This document shows positions 56,151 through 63,858 of a stretch of DNA of 64,000 nt, one piece after another. The DNA comes from AC-56 sp963702195 (GTDB lineage Bacteria > Actinomycetota > Thermoleophilia > Solirubrobacterales > 70-9): positions 1,922,001-1,986,000 of the forward strand of contig OY969725.1 in NCBI GenBank assembly GCA_963702195.1, given 5' to 3'. Each line of letters begins with the position of its first letter. Position 1 is the first letter of the stretch. Under the pieces are notes generated by a model. It made no database searches, had not been told where the DNA came from, and saw nothing but the letters and a program-made list of their open reading frames with translations. The translations under genes and the position numbers were made by a program.

Positions 56151-57395
56151 TCACGGCGTTGCACTCTCGACCGCCGTCCGACCGAGCCAATCGCGCATCT
56201 GCGCATAGACCGCGGGGTGGTTGAGCAGCCGCATGTGATCGATTCCCCCGACATGGGTCCCATTCTCGCCCGCGAATGGGACCCTCCGGCGGCGTCCAGC
56301 GCCCGAGGCGCTCGAGTACGTGACCAGGAGGTCCCCGATCCGGCTGCCGGCGCCCTCTGCTCGCCCCGAGATCGTGGCGCCGACGAAGCAGTAGTCGACC
56401 CCCTCCAGAAACGGGACCTCGCAACAGCGATCGCGCAGGAACTCGTCGGGGTCGCAGTCGCACCAATCCTCTTCCACGCAGCTGCCGAAGCGAAGGTCCT
56501 TGATCCCCGCGCTGCGGCCGTTGATGAACAGGTCCCCGAACGGGCGCGTCTCGGGGAGCCGGTTGAACGCCCAGCCGACCACGTTGGCGCCCCGCTCGAG
56601 GGGCGCACCGAGATGCGGGGTGCCCAGGCAGACGACGTGGCGAACGCGACCGGTCCACGAATGGCCCTCGGCCGAGCCGTAGTGGCAGGCGCTCCTGGCC
56701 ACGAGACCACCCATCGAGTGGCCCACCAGCGCGACCTCCCGAGCCTCGACCGGCCACTCCGAGACCAGTCGCTCGAGTGAGGAGGCCAGGCGGCGGCCGT
56801 TGTCGGACACGTGAAGGCCGGTGTTGTAGCGGACGTGGACCGCCGTGAACCCGAGCTCGTCGCGCAGCCTCGTTCCGTAGGTGGGTGCGGGCTCGGCGCC
56901 GGGATATCGAAGCGCCCACGTGTGCTCGGTTCCGCACAGCCCGTGGACGAACACGGCGAGCTTCGGAGTCGCGTCGGCGAACGCCGCCGCGATCGCCTCC
57001 GCCTCCAGCGGGACCTCGCGTCCACGGCGCCGGATCGTCAGCTCCAGGGAGAGCTCCGCATGATCTCGGGCCAGCCGGTCGCCGGCGATCCCGTTGACCG
57101 CGCCCAGGGCGAGAGCGCCGAGTGGCGAGTCGGCCAGCGCCCGCGATCCCGGACCCGCCGTCCCCGACAGTGCGCGCCCGCCGGCCTCGAGGGGCGCCCG
57201 CAGGGCGGCTCCGACGCCCCGGTACGAGGCGGTCGAGACGGCGTCGTGGACGACTCGCACCGGCGCCCCCAGAGGTCCGAGCGTCCCGAAGACGCGCTTG
57301 GTGACCGCGCCGTGGACATCTCTGGCAACGGCGCTCGGGCGCGCGATCGAACGACCGGCGATCTGTCCCAGCGCCCGGATCTCTCCCTCGCGCAT
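56151..57395 (-). CDS. lipase/PGAP1-like alpha/beta hydrolase
   Basis: 414 residues. Oxyanion-loop LAVFVHGLCGTEHTW, nucleophile elbow VGHSMGGLVAR and a late His in GGIDHMRLLNHPAV give the triad. CDCDPDEFLRDRCCEVP is a Cys-rich insertion. Intracellular lipase or esterase-like enzyme; no signal peptide at the chosen ATG 57395. Substrate unknown. Confidence 0.82.
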   Translation of the reverse strand: MREGEIRALGQIAGRSIARPSAVARDVHGAVTKRVFGTLGPLGAPVRVVHDAVSTASYRGVGAALRAPLEAGGRALSGTAGPGSRALADSPLGALALGAVNGIAGDRLARDHAELSLELTIRRRGREVPLEAEAIAAAFADATPKLAVFVHGLCGTEHTWALRYPGAEPAPTYGTRLRDELGFTAVHVRYNTGLHVSDNGRRLASSLERLVSEWPVEAREVALVGHSMGGLVARSACHYGSAEGHSWTGRVRHVVCLGTPHLGAPLERGANVVGWAFNRLPETRPFGDLFINGRSAGIKDLRFGSCVEEDWCDCDPDEFLRDRCCEVPFLEGVDYCFVGATISGRAEGAGSRIGDLLVTYSSASGAGRRRRVPFAGENGTHVGGIDHMRLLNHPAVYAQMRDWLGRTAVESATP

Positions 57396-57438
57396 CGGTC
57401 CACAGACTTTACGCCCGGCATCGGCGGCGGGCAAGGGC

Positions 57439-57585
57439 TCAGGCGATCGAGCCCGACAGGTGCGTTCGCGCTCCGTCGGGCGTCTCCACGCGAAAGCGCC
57501 AGTCGTGCTCGTCGCCGCGCGCGCTCAGCAACCGGGCCGCTCCGGGAATACACGGTTGTCGCGGAGCGATCCGACCGGCTAGCAT
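57439..57585 (-). CDS. small protein, 48 residues
   Basis: ATG 57585 encodes a 48-residue product with a plausible folded end (EHDWRFRVETPDGARTHL). It diverges from the universal stress gene with only 10 bp between starts. Too short for firm assignment. Confidence 0.4.
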   Translation of the reverse strand: MLAGRIAPRQPCIPGAARLLSARGDEHDWRFRVETPDGARTHLSGSIA

Positions 57586-57595
57586 CGGCCGTCCT

Positions 57596-58042
57596 ATGTC
57601 CGATGGCCCAATCGTCTTCGCGTACGACGGCTCCGATCATGCGAAGTCGGCAATCCGGCAGGCCGCTCAGCTTCTGGGCACCGAGCGAAGCGCCTTGGTG
57701 CTGACCGTGTGGCAGCCGCTGGGGTCCGTTCCCTTCTTCGGCGGGGCCGCCACGCCCTCGGTCTCCGAGGAGATCGTCGAGGCGGCCGCCAACGAGGCCG
57801 CCTCGGTCGCCGCCGAGGGGGTGGAGCTCGCCTCTTCGCTCGGCTTCGAGGCTGAGCCCGTTGCCGTGGAGGGCACGCCCGTCTGGCATCGGATCGTCGA
57901 GACCGCGGATCAGCGCGATGCGGCGATCGTGGTGCTGGGCTCGCACGGTCGCAGCGGCTTGGGATATGCGGCGATGGGCAGCGTCGCCACCTCGGTGGCA
58001 CACCACATCGAGCGCCCGGTGCTGATCACCCGCCTCACCTAG
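57596..58042 (+). CDS. universal stress protein (UspA family)
   Basis: 148 residues. Starts IVFAYDGSDHAKSAIRQA and ends with the ATP-binding GSHGRSGLGYAAMGSVAT, the G-x2-G-x9-G(S/T) motif. ATP-binding Usp proteins support survival in stress or dormancy. It precedes zwf on the same strand by 53 bp. Confidence 0.92.
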   Translation: MSDGPIVFAYDGSDHAKSAIRQAAQLLGTERSALVLTVWQPLGSVPFFGGAATPSVSEEIVEAAANEAASVAAEGVELASSLGFEAEPVAVEGTPVWHRIVETADQRDAAIVVLGSHGRSGLGYAAMGSVATSVAHHIERPVLITRLT

Positions 58043-58082
58043 ACGTCAGCAGCGCGTTAACCAGAGGACTCGGAGCCTGAGG

Positions 58083-58088
58083 TAGTTT
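58083..58088 (+). promoter_or_regulatory. -10 box of zwf
   Basis: TAGTTT ends 7 bases before the GTG at 58096. This supports GTG 58096 over TTG 58087, which overlaps the box. Confidence 0.5.
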
Positions 58089-58095
58089 GAGCGGC

Positions 58096-59592
58096 GTGGC
58101 ATCGCACAACGGCCCAAGGGACGCAGCTACCGCGCTCCTTCCCCCGCTCGCACCGCACGTCGTCGTCCTCTTCGGTGCGGCCGGCGACCTCGCCAAGCGC
58201 AAGCTCCTGCCCGGCCTCTTCCACCTGAGCCAGGCCGGCCTGATCCCCGACTGCCGGATCATCGGCACCTCGCTGGAGGAGCTCGACGACGTCGCCTTCC
58301 AGCGTCTCGCGAAGGAGGCCTGCGAGCGGTTCGGGCGCAGGGTCGGCGATCCCGCCGCGCTCGACGTCTTCCTCGAGAAGCTCAGCTACGTCCCGACGGG
58401 CGAGGGACCGGAGGCGCTCGCGGCCGCCGTCCGGCGTGAGGAGGGCGAGCTGCCCGGGACGCCGCGACGCCTCTACCACCTGAGCGTGCCGCCGGCGGCC
58501 GCCGCCGAGGTCATCAGGACCCTCGGCGAGGCCGGCCTCGCCGAGCGCGCCAGGGTGATCATGGAGAAGCCGTTCGGGACCGACCTCGGGAGCGCCCAGG
58601 CGCTGAACGCCAAGGTCCACGAGGTCTTCGACGAGTCGCAGATCTTCCGCATCGACCACTTCCTCGGCAAGGAGGCGGCGCAGAACATCCTCGCGCTGCG
58701 GTTCGCCAACGGCCTGTTCGAGCCGATCTGGAACCGCAACCACATCGACCACGTCCAGATCGACGTGCCGGAGACCCTCGACGTGGGCACGCGCGGCGCC
58801 TTCTACGACAAGACCGGCGCCTATCGCGACATGGTCGTCACCCACCTGTTCCAGATCATGGGGTTCGTCGCGATGGAGCCGCCCACCGCGCTCGCCCCCA
58901 TGGCGATCACCGAGGAGAAGAACAAGGTCTTCCGCACGATGCGACCGATCGATCCGGACCACGTGGTCCGCGGTCAGTACGAGGGCTACCGCTCGGTGAA
59001 GGGGGTGGCGCCCGACTCCGACACCGAGACCTTCGTCGCCCTGGAGTGCTGGGTCGACAACTGGCGCTGGTCCGGCGTCCCCTTCTACCTGCGCACCGGC
59101 AAGGCGATGGCCGAGGACGCCCGCATCATCTCGATCGCCTTCCGCGAGCCGCCGCAGAGCATGTTCCCGGCCGGGTCCGGCGTGGGCAAGTACGGGCCTG
59201 ACCACCTCACCTTCGACCTCGACGAGTCATCCCGCCTGTCGCTCTCCTTCTACGGCAAGCAGCCAGGCCCGAGCCTGAACCTCGAGAAGGTGAGCATGCA
59301 GTTCTCGCTCCACGAGGTGCACTCGGAGGACGACACGCTCGAGGCCTACGAGCGGTTGATCCGCGACGCGATGAACGGCGATCACACCCTCTTCACCACC
59401 GCGCAGGGAATCGAGCGGCTGTGGGAGGTCTCCGATCCCCTGCTCTTGAACCCGCCGCCGGTCCAGGAGTACGCGACGGGCACCTGGGGGCCGGGAGCGA
59501 TACGCGATCTGATCGCGCCGCACCGCTGGCGCCTGCCGTTCGAGCGCCGCTGGCGCGAGCTGGATCCGGCCGGCGCCACCGAATCCGCCTGA
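58096..59592 (+). CDS. zwf: glucose-6-phosphate dehydrogenase
   Basis: 498 residues. NADP motif VVLFGAAGDLAKRKLLP near residue 25, active-site RIDHFLGKEAAQN and the EKPFGTDLGSAQALN segment. It makes 6-phosphogluconolactone and NADPH for the pentose phosphate pathway. No opcA, gnd or tal neighbour is present. Leaderless GTG start favoured. Confidence 0.95.
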   Translation: MASHNGPRDAATALLPPLAPHVVVLFGAAGDLAKRKLLPGLFHLSQAGLIPDCRIIGTSLEELDDVAFQRLAKEACERFGRRVGDPAALDVFLEKLSYVPTGEGPEALAAAVRREEGELPGTPRRLYHLSVPPAAAAEVIRTLGEAGLAERARVIMEKPFGTDLGSAQALNAKVHEVFDESQIFRIDHFLGKEAAQNILALRFANGLFEPIWNRNHIDHVQIDVPETLDVGTRGAFYDKTGAYRDMVVTHLFQIMGFVAMEPPTALAPMAITEEKNKVFRTMRPIDPDHVVRGQYEGYRSVKGVAPDSDTETFVALECWVDNWRWSGVPFYLRTGKAMAEDARIISIAFREPPQSMFPAGSGVGKYGPDHLTFDLDESSRLSLSFYGKQPGPSLNLEKVSMQFSLHEVHSEDDTLEAYERLIRDAMNGDHTLFTTAQGIERLWEVSDPLLLNPPPVQEYATGTWGPGAIRDLIAPHRWRLPFERRWRELDPAGATESA

Positions 59593-59595
59593 GCG

Positions 59596-60282
59596 CTAGC
59601 GGGTCGCGGGCTCGGGCTCGAAGTGGTGGCGCGCGCCGCTGGGCGGCTCTCCCGCAGGAGCCTTTGTGAGCCTGTCCGCCGCCAGCTTGTTGCTCTTGCG
59701 GTGCACCTTGAAGACCTCGACCCACCTCGACGGCTTGTACTTCCTGTAGTTGGCGTTGTGGCTCCAGGACAGGTGCAGGTGGTTGCCGCACCCGTGGTTC
59801 TCGTCCCCGTTGTAGCCGACCCACCGGAAGGGCGGCAGCGGCTGGTTCTGCTTCGGCTCGGCCCACTTCGCGAGCTTCGAGACGGAGGCCCACCGCTTGT
59901 TGCAGTGGCCCGACCAGTCGTTGTGGAGCGGGACGATGTCGACCGCGAGGCCGATCTTGTGCTCCGACTCCTTGACGTGGCATTTCGGGCAGCCGACCTT
60001 CTTGCCGCTGGGAAGCTTGCCGGCGAAGCCCTCGGTCACATAGATCCTGAAGTGATCGGCGAGCCAGACCAGGTTGCGCTTGATCCGTTTGTCGACGTAG
60101 GCGCCGTCGGCGTGCGGCACCCGGTTCGGGATCGGGATGAACCGCCCGTGCCTGTCGTTGATCTTGGTGGCTCCCGGCGTATCGCGGAACGCGGACGCGA
60201 GCGGGGACGCGAGCAGCGCCACCGCGACCGCCGCGGCGACCGCGCATGCGACCCACACGAACCTGCGCTCCCTTCCCCCCAC
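59596..60282 (-). CDS. secreted M15-like peptidase/DD-carboxypeptidase-fold protein
   Basis: 228 residues. Signal peptide at about 8-30 (ACAVAAAVAVALLASPLASA). ESEHKIGLAVDIVP supplies the His and Asp, and GCGNHLHLSWSH the second His, of the M15/Hedgehog zinc site. Four Cys form likely disulfides or metal ligands. Probably a cell-wall peptide-cleaving enzyme. Ends 3 bp after convergent zwf. Confidence 0.72.
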   Translation of the reverse strand: MGGRERRFVWVACAVAAAVAVALLASPLASAFRDTPGATKINDRHGRFIPIPNRVPHADGAYVDKRIKRNLVWLADHFRIYVTEGFAGKLPSGKKVGCPKCHVKESEHKIGLAVDIVPLHNDWSGHCNKRWASVSKLAKWAEPKQNQPLPPFRWVGYNGDENHGCGNHLHLSWSHNANYRKYKPSRWVEVFKVHRKSNKLAADRLTKAPAGEPPSGARHHFEPEPATR

Positions 60283-60325
60283 TCGGCCCCATGGTAGGGG
60301 CTCGAGTCGAACGGCGGACCCAATC

Positions 60326-60664
60326 TCAGCCGGAGCGGCCCGGCTCCTCCTCCTCGACCGTGCGCTCAGCCAGCGGGTAGGCCTCGAGCCGCCCGTCGGG
60401 GATCGGCTCGCCGCTCACGACCGAGAGCCCGTAGGTCCCGGCCTCGAGCCGCGCCTCGGCACGCTCGAGCGCGGCAAGCTGGTCCTTGTAGTCCTGCGCC
60501 CGGCCGGCATCGAACTCGTCCTGGTAGAGCCCCTCGTCGGCCTCGTCGCCGGGCTCGACCCGGTCGTCGGCCTCCTCGGGCTCCTCCTGCCGCAGGTTCG
60601 CGAGCGCATTCTCGATCCGCTCCCGCTCCTGTGCCAACAGCTCTCGGGCTCGCTCGGCGTCCAC
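60326..60664 (-). CDS. DksA/TraR-like protein lacking zinc cysteines
   Basis: 112 residues. Coiled-coil hairpin (RELLAQERERIENALANL and YKDQLAALERAEARLEAG) and the C-terminal motif GTYGLSVVSGEPIPDGRLEA clearly match DksA/TraR. Each of the expected four Cys is replaced: S-V-V-S stands where C-x2-C is usual, and the second pair is absent. The coiled-coil tip has Asp residues, so RNA polymerase modulation remains possible. It lies next to the element 2 insertion site. Confidence 0.78.
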   Translation of the reverse strand: MDAERARELLAQERERIENALANLRQEEPEEADDRVEPGDEADEGLYQDEFDAGRAQDYKDQLAALERAEARLEAGTYGLSVVSGEPIPDGRLEAYPLAERTVEEEEPGRSG

Positions 60665-60712
60665 GGCGCCAACGGTACCGATCCCCTGGGGTCCGCGGTC
60701 TGCCGGGGCCAG

Positions 60713-60760
60713 AGGCGCCTACCGGAATCGAACCGGTGTAAACGGCTTTGCAGGCCGCTT
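60713..60760 (-). repeat. tRNA-Cys 3' fragment, attachment site of element 2
   Basis: The minus strand reads the 3' part of a tRNA-Cys (anticodon GCA in loop CTGCAAA, T loop TTCGATT, 3' acceptor AGGCGCC) but the 5' half is missing. This is the arrangement left at the end of an element that integrated into tRNA-Cys. The intact gene should be at the far end beyond the window. Confidence 0.8.
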
Positions 60761-60857
60761 ACGGAATGGCGATTTCGGCTTTCCAAAGCCAGATCCGGCT
60801 AGCGTGCGCCAGTGGATGCGCCAGTGAGGGGAATCGAGCGGGGTGCGCTACCCCGAC

Positions 60858-61379
60858 CTAACCCGCAGCTGCGTCCAACGATGCCCGGATGTCCTTGATG
60901 ATCATCTGCAGGTTCATCTCGTCCGTCGGCGACGATTCGAACCCGAAGCGTTGGTAGAAACCGCGCGCAGCGTCGTCGAGCGCGTGGACCAGCATCATGC
61001 GGACGCCAGCCTCCTCACTGACCGCAATTGCTCGAGTCATCGCGTCGCGCAGCAGAAATGCGCCGATGCCCCTCCCCTGCACCGATTGATCTACGGCGAG
61101 ACGCGCCAGCAGGAGGGCAGGAATCTCGTGACGGGGCATCCCCTTCGCCGCACGCTCGGTCGCATCGGCATGAGTGATCGAAGCCACCGCCAAGGCGTAA
61201 TAGCCGATGACACGTCCCTCCTGCGACTCATCCGTAACGACGAAGGTCTGCGCCGAGCCCGCTGCTGAAGCCGGGCGCGCGTGGCGCTCGAGCCAGATGT
61301 TGAGCGAGCCGACGCCACAGTTGAAGCCGCTGAGCGGATGCTCGGCGCTCAGTCGCTCCGGATCGGAGAATCTCGGCAA
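60858..61379 (-). CDS. GNAT-family toxin, TacT-like
   Basis: 173 residues. GNAT fold: ALLLARLAVDQSVQGRGIGA is the acetyl-CoA-binding motif A, and GFYQRFGFESSP is the C-terminal motif. The N terminus LNIWLERHAR is typical of TacT-type toxins that acetylate charged tRNA. Directly follows the DUF1778 antitoxin gene. Confidence 0.85.
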   Translation of the reverse strand: MPRFSDPERLSAEHPLSGFNCGVGSLNIWLERHARPASAAGSAQTFVVTDESQEGRVIGYYALAVASITHADATERAAKGMPRHEIPALLLARLAVDQSVQGRGIGAFLLRDAMTRAIAVSEEAGVRMMLVHALDDAARGFYQRFGFESSPTDEMNLQMIIKDIRASLDAAAG

Positions 61380-61382
61380 GCG

Positions 61383-61658
61383 CTATTCGGGTCGAGCTCG
61401 TCGGAAAAGCTCGACCAGCTCTGGACGCGCCTCGGCGGGACGCTCGATGGCCGCCATGATCGCCTTGTGGTCCTCTGAATCGACCGCAAATGTCGTCCGA
61501 TCCGCTAGCAACCGCTCGGCGCGCTCCCTACCGCTTTCGACCAAGAACTGCGTCAACGTCTCCCGCTGAGCCTTCGCCGCGGTATCGAAAAGAGTCCGAT
61601 CCTCTGGGGCGATGCGCAGGTTGAGACGACTCTCCTTTGTTTGCTTCTCAACAGCCAT
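61383..61658 (-). CDS. DUF1778 antitoxin, TacA-like
   Basis: 91 residues: ribbon-helix-helix start (ESRLNLRIAPEDRTLFDTAA) and an acidic tail that would cover the toxin. ATG 61658 sits 7 bases after the TACACT box. Pair typical of chromosomal and island TacAT systems; it would stabilise the element. Confidence 0.86.
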   Translation of the reverse strand: MAVEKQTKESRLNLRIAPEDRTLFDTAAKAQRETLTQFLVESGRERAERLLADRTTFAVDSEDHKAIMAAIERPAEARPELVELFRRARPE

Positions 61659-61665
61659 TGCCAAG

Positions 61666-61693
61666 AGTGTACAGACGTTGTACGTCAAGTCAA
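61666..61693 (-). promoter_or_regulatory. toxin-antitoxin promoter with operator-like repeat
   Basis: Minus strand TTGACT (61688-61693) and TACACT (61666-61671), 16 bases apart, overlap the end of the integrase gene. GTACA/TGTAC arms lie between the boxes, a likely antitoxin operator. Confidence 0.6.
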
Positions 61694-62865
61694 GCCATCC
61701 CGACCGCGGCAACGCGCGCCTGCGAGTTCGCGCGCTCCAAGAATGCGTCCAGCATCCCAGCCGCCTCGCGCTCTGACCCGGGCATCAGATGCCCATACAG
61801 GTCGAAGGTGATCTTGATCGACGAGTGGCCCATGAACTGCGAGAGGGCTTTGGCATTGACGCCGGCGGCGATCATGAACGAGGCGTAGGTGTGCCTCGCC
61901 TGGTGGAGGCGCAGTCGCTCGCTGAGGCCGGCGGCCTTCCAAGAGGCATCGGCCCGCCGGTAGAGCGTCGCGGCATGGAACGGGTCATCCTCCCAGCTGC
62001 CGAACACGAGTCCCCGGTCTGTCGCCCCAGGATCCTCAAGCCGGCAGTCGAGGAGAATCTCCCGCAGCGCCGCGGGCATCGGCACCCGCCGACGTGACGT
62101 GCGCGTCTTGGGCTCGATCGCTCCGGCCTTCGCATCCCAAGACTCACGCACGTCGATCGTGCCGCCAGCCAGATCCAGGGCGCCCCAGCGAAGCGCCCGC
62201 AGCTCCCCGTAGCGAAGACCGGCGTAGAGCGCGGTCGCCCACACCGGGCGATCCTCCGCCGGCAGCGCGTCGAGCAACCGTGCCGCGACATCGGGCGCCA
62301 CGATCTCGACCCTCCGGGATCGGGGTGCCGGCAGCTCTAGGTCGCGTGTCGGGTTGACCGCCAGCCCACCGCGCGACTTCGCGCGCCGGTAAATCGCCTG
62401 CACGGGCTTGATCGCGTTGCGAAGCGTCGAAGCCGGATCGCCCTCGGCCTGCCAGCGGTCGACGAGCACCTGCAGATCCGAGGTCGTGATGGCGGCCAGC
62501 TTCTCGCCACCAATAAGAGGAAGCACCCGCTCCTCAAGGGCGTGCCGGTAGCCACGCAAGGTCGAGGGCTTATATGGGTCGCCTGAGCGGTTACGGATCT
62601 CCCCCGCATTAGCGCCCGCAAGCCAAGCTGTAGCAGCCTCCCGAAGCGTCTGCTGGCTCGGAACGCGTAACGTTCCTTGGTCGATCTGCCGTTTGGCATC
62701 GGCCCGCCAAGAGCGCGCCTCCGCGAAGCCCGAGAAGGTGCGACGGAGCTTTCGCCCATCCCTCGGCGAGTAGACCCAGGCCTCGTAACTCGGCCTGCAG
62801 TTGCACTCCAGTCCGTTCTTGGTACGGCAGCCCTTCGAATGTCGCTTGACGATGCCTGCGGCCAT
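61690..62865 (-). CDS. tyrosine integrase of element 2
   Basis: 391 residues. Arg218 in GLRYGELRALRW, His321-x2-Arg324 in HQARHTYASF, His347 in MGHSSIKITF and Tyr357 form the active site. The N terminus has a Cys-containing arm-binding-like region (CRTKNGLECNCRPSYEAW). It is not closely alike to the element 1 integrase, in keeping with a different tRNA target. Confidence 0.94.
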   Translation of the reverse strand: MAAGIVKRHSKGCRTKNGLECNCRPSYEAWVYSPRDGRKLRRTFSGFAEARSWRADAKRQIDQGTLRVPSQQTLREAATAWLAGANAGEIRNRSGDPYKPSTLRGYRHALEERVLPLIGGEKLAAITTSDLQVLVDRWQAEGDPASTLRNAIKPVQAIYRRAKSRGGLAVNPTRDLELPAPRSRRVEIVAPDVAARLLDALPAEDRPVWATALYAGLRYGELRALRWGALDLAGGTIDVRESWDAKAGAIEPKTRTSRRRVPMPAALREILLDCRLEDPGATDRGLVFGSWEDDPFHAATLYRRADASWKAAGLSERLRLHQARHTYASFMIAAGVNAKALSQFMGHSSIKITFDLYGHLMPGSEREAAGMLDAFLERANSQARVAAVGMA

Positions 62866-62922
62866 CGGCGCTCCTCCCGTCGGTCTCCGGTTTTCGTTGC
62901 TCGCGCGCCGAGGGTACGGCGG

Positions 62923-63138
62923 TCACCGGACCCTCCCGTCCAGGGTGAGCGTCGCGTTCTTCGCCGCCCAACGCTCCAGCTCGCGCACAGGGACCAAGCG
63001 CATACGTCCCCTCCGGATCAGGCGGAGTTCCGGCTGCACGTGGCGCTCGAATGAATCGACGGAGATGCCTAGCGCCGCGGCAGCCTCGCGCCGGGTCAAG
63101 GCGACGCGCGGGACGGGTGGCAAAGGTCGAGGCGTCAT
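62923..63138 (-). CDS. excisionase-like helix-turn-helix protein
   Basis: 71 residues: ALTRREAAAALGISVDSFE, then RGRMRLVPVRELERW, a MerR/Xis-type motif. ATG 63138 overlaps the end of the zinc-finger gene (ATGA). It lies 57 bp before the integrase, the usual place for a directionality factor. Confidence 0.8.
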   Translation of the reverse strand: MTPRPLPPVPRVALTRREAAAALGISVDSFERHVQPELRLIRRGRMRLVPVRELERWAAKNATLTLDGRVR

Positions 63139-63707
63139 TGGCCCGCTCTCTCGCGCTCGCGGTGCGCAGCCTTGCGGCACGCGGCGCCGCAGTAGCGGGC
63201 GTCGGATCTCGCCGCAGTGAGGACCTCCCCGCAGTTCGCGCACAGGCGCACCGCGGTTGCGGGTCCGAACCTCTCGATGTCACGGCTCGCGACGGCTTGT
63301 GTCGATCCCGGTACTGATTCCCGGCGGTGGGTGCGCTTTCGGCACGAAGGCGTGCAGAACGCGTGATCAGCGCGCCTCGGACGGAACAGCTGACCGCAGC
63401 CGCGACACTTGCGGGCTCGGTGGGCTCGTTCCCACTCGGTGCTTGTGTGCCGTCGCTCCCGGGTCGCGGCGGCCTCCTCTCGCTTGAGTCGATCCGTCGG
63501 CTCGCCGAGCCAGGCGAACGGGACTGGGCAACCGGCCCCGGTGTCCCAAAGGACCTCTGCGATGTCGCCGCGCAGTCGCTCGATCGTCCCGGTGGCGCTG
63601 CCGGGCGAGAGCTGGACGCGATCACCGATCCGCCAGCTCGTGGCGGCGGAGTCGCCACCCGCGGCAAGCCTGGGAAGAGCGAGCTGGGTGATGGCTTCTT
63701 CGGGCAT
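63135..63707 (-). CDS. double zinc-finger protein with N-terminal QLALP motif
   Basis: 190 residues. Residues 7-13 read TQLALPR. A beta-rich domain follows (WRIGDRVQLSPGSATGTIE), then two copies of the four-Cys module (CRGCGQLF with FCTPSCRKR, and CANCGEVL with YCGAACRKA). Element 1 has a single such module as a separate 64-residue protein. Role unknown; likely DNA binding. Confidence 0.68.
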   Translation of the reverse strand: MPEEAITQLALPRLAAGGDSAATSWRIGDRVQLSPGSATGTIERLRGDIAEVLWDTGAGCPVPFAWLGEPTDRLKREEAAATRERRHTSTEWERAHRARKCRGCGQLFRPRRADHAFCTPSCRKRTHRRESVPGSTQAVASRDIERFGPATAVRLCANCGEVLTAARSDARYCGAACRKAAHRERERAGQ

Positions 63708-63858
63708 CGCGATCGGGCCCTCTACCTATTAAGTAGAAGTCGGGCCGAAAACGTCCAAGATTTCGGCTCGACTTCACGCGAGGCTGTGGGTCTCTACTCC
63801 TTGTCGCGAAAGGGCCGCGACCGTCCAACTTCCGGGCGCGCGATTTTCAATTGCAACT
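63708..63858 (-). promoter_or_regulatory. conserved control region of element 2
   Basis: Inverted counterpart of 49786-49934, roughly 90% identical, with the same TTGGAC and TACTTA boxes, the same GCCGAAA/TTTCGGC arms, and the same GGGCCCGATCG before the start codon. Confidence 0.7.
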
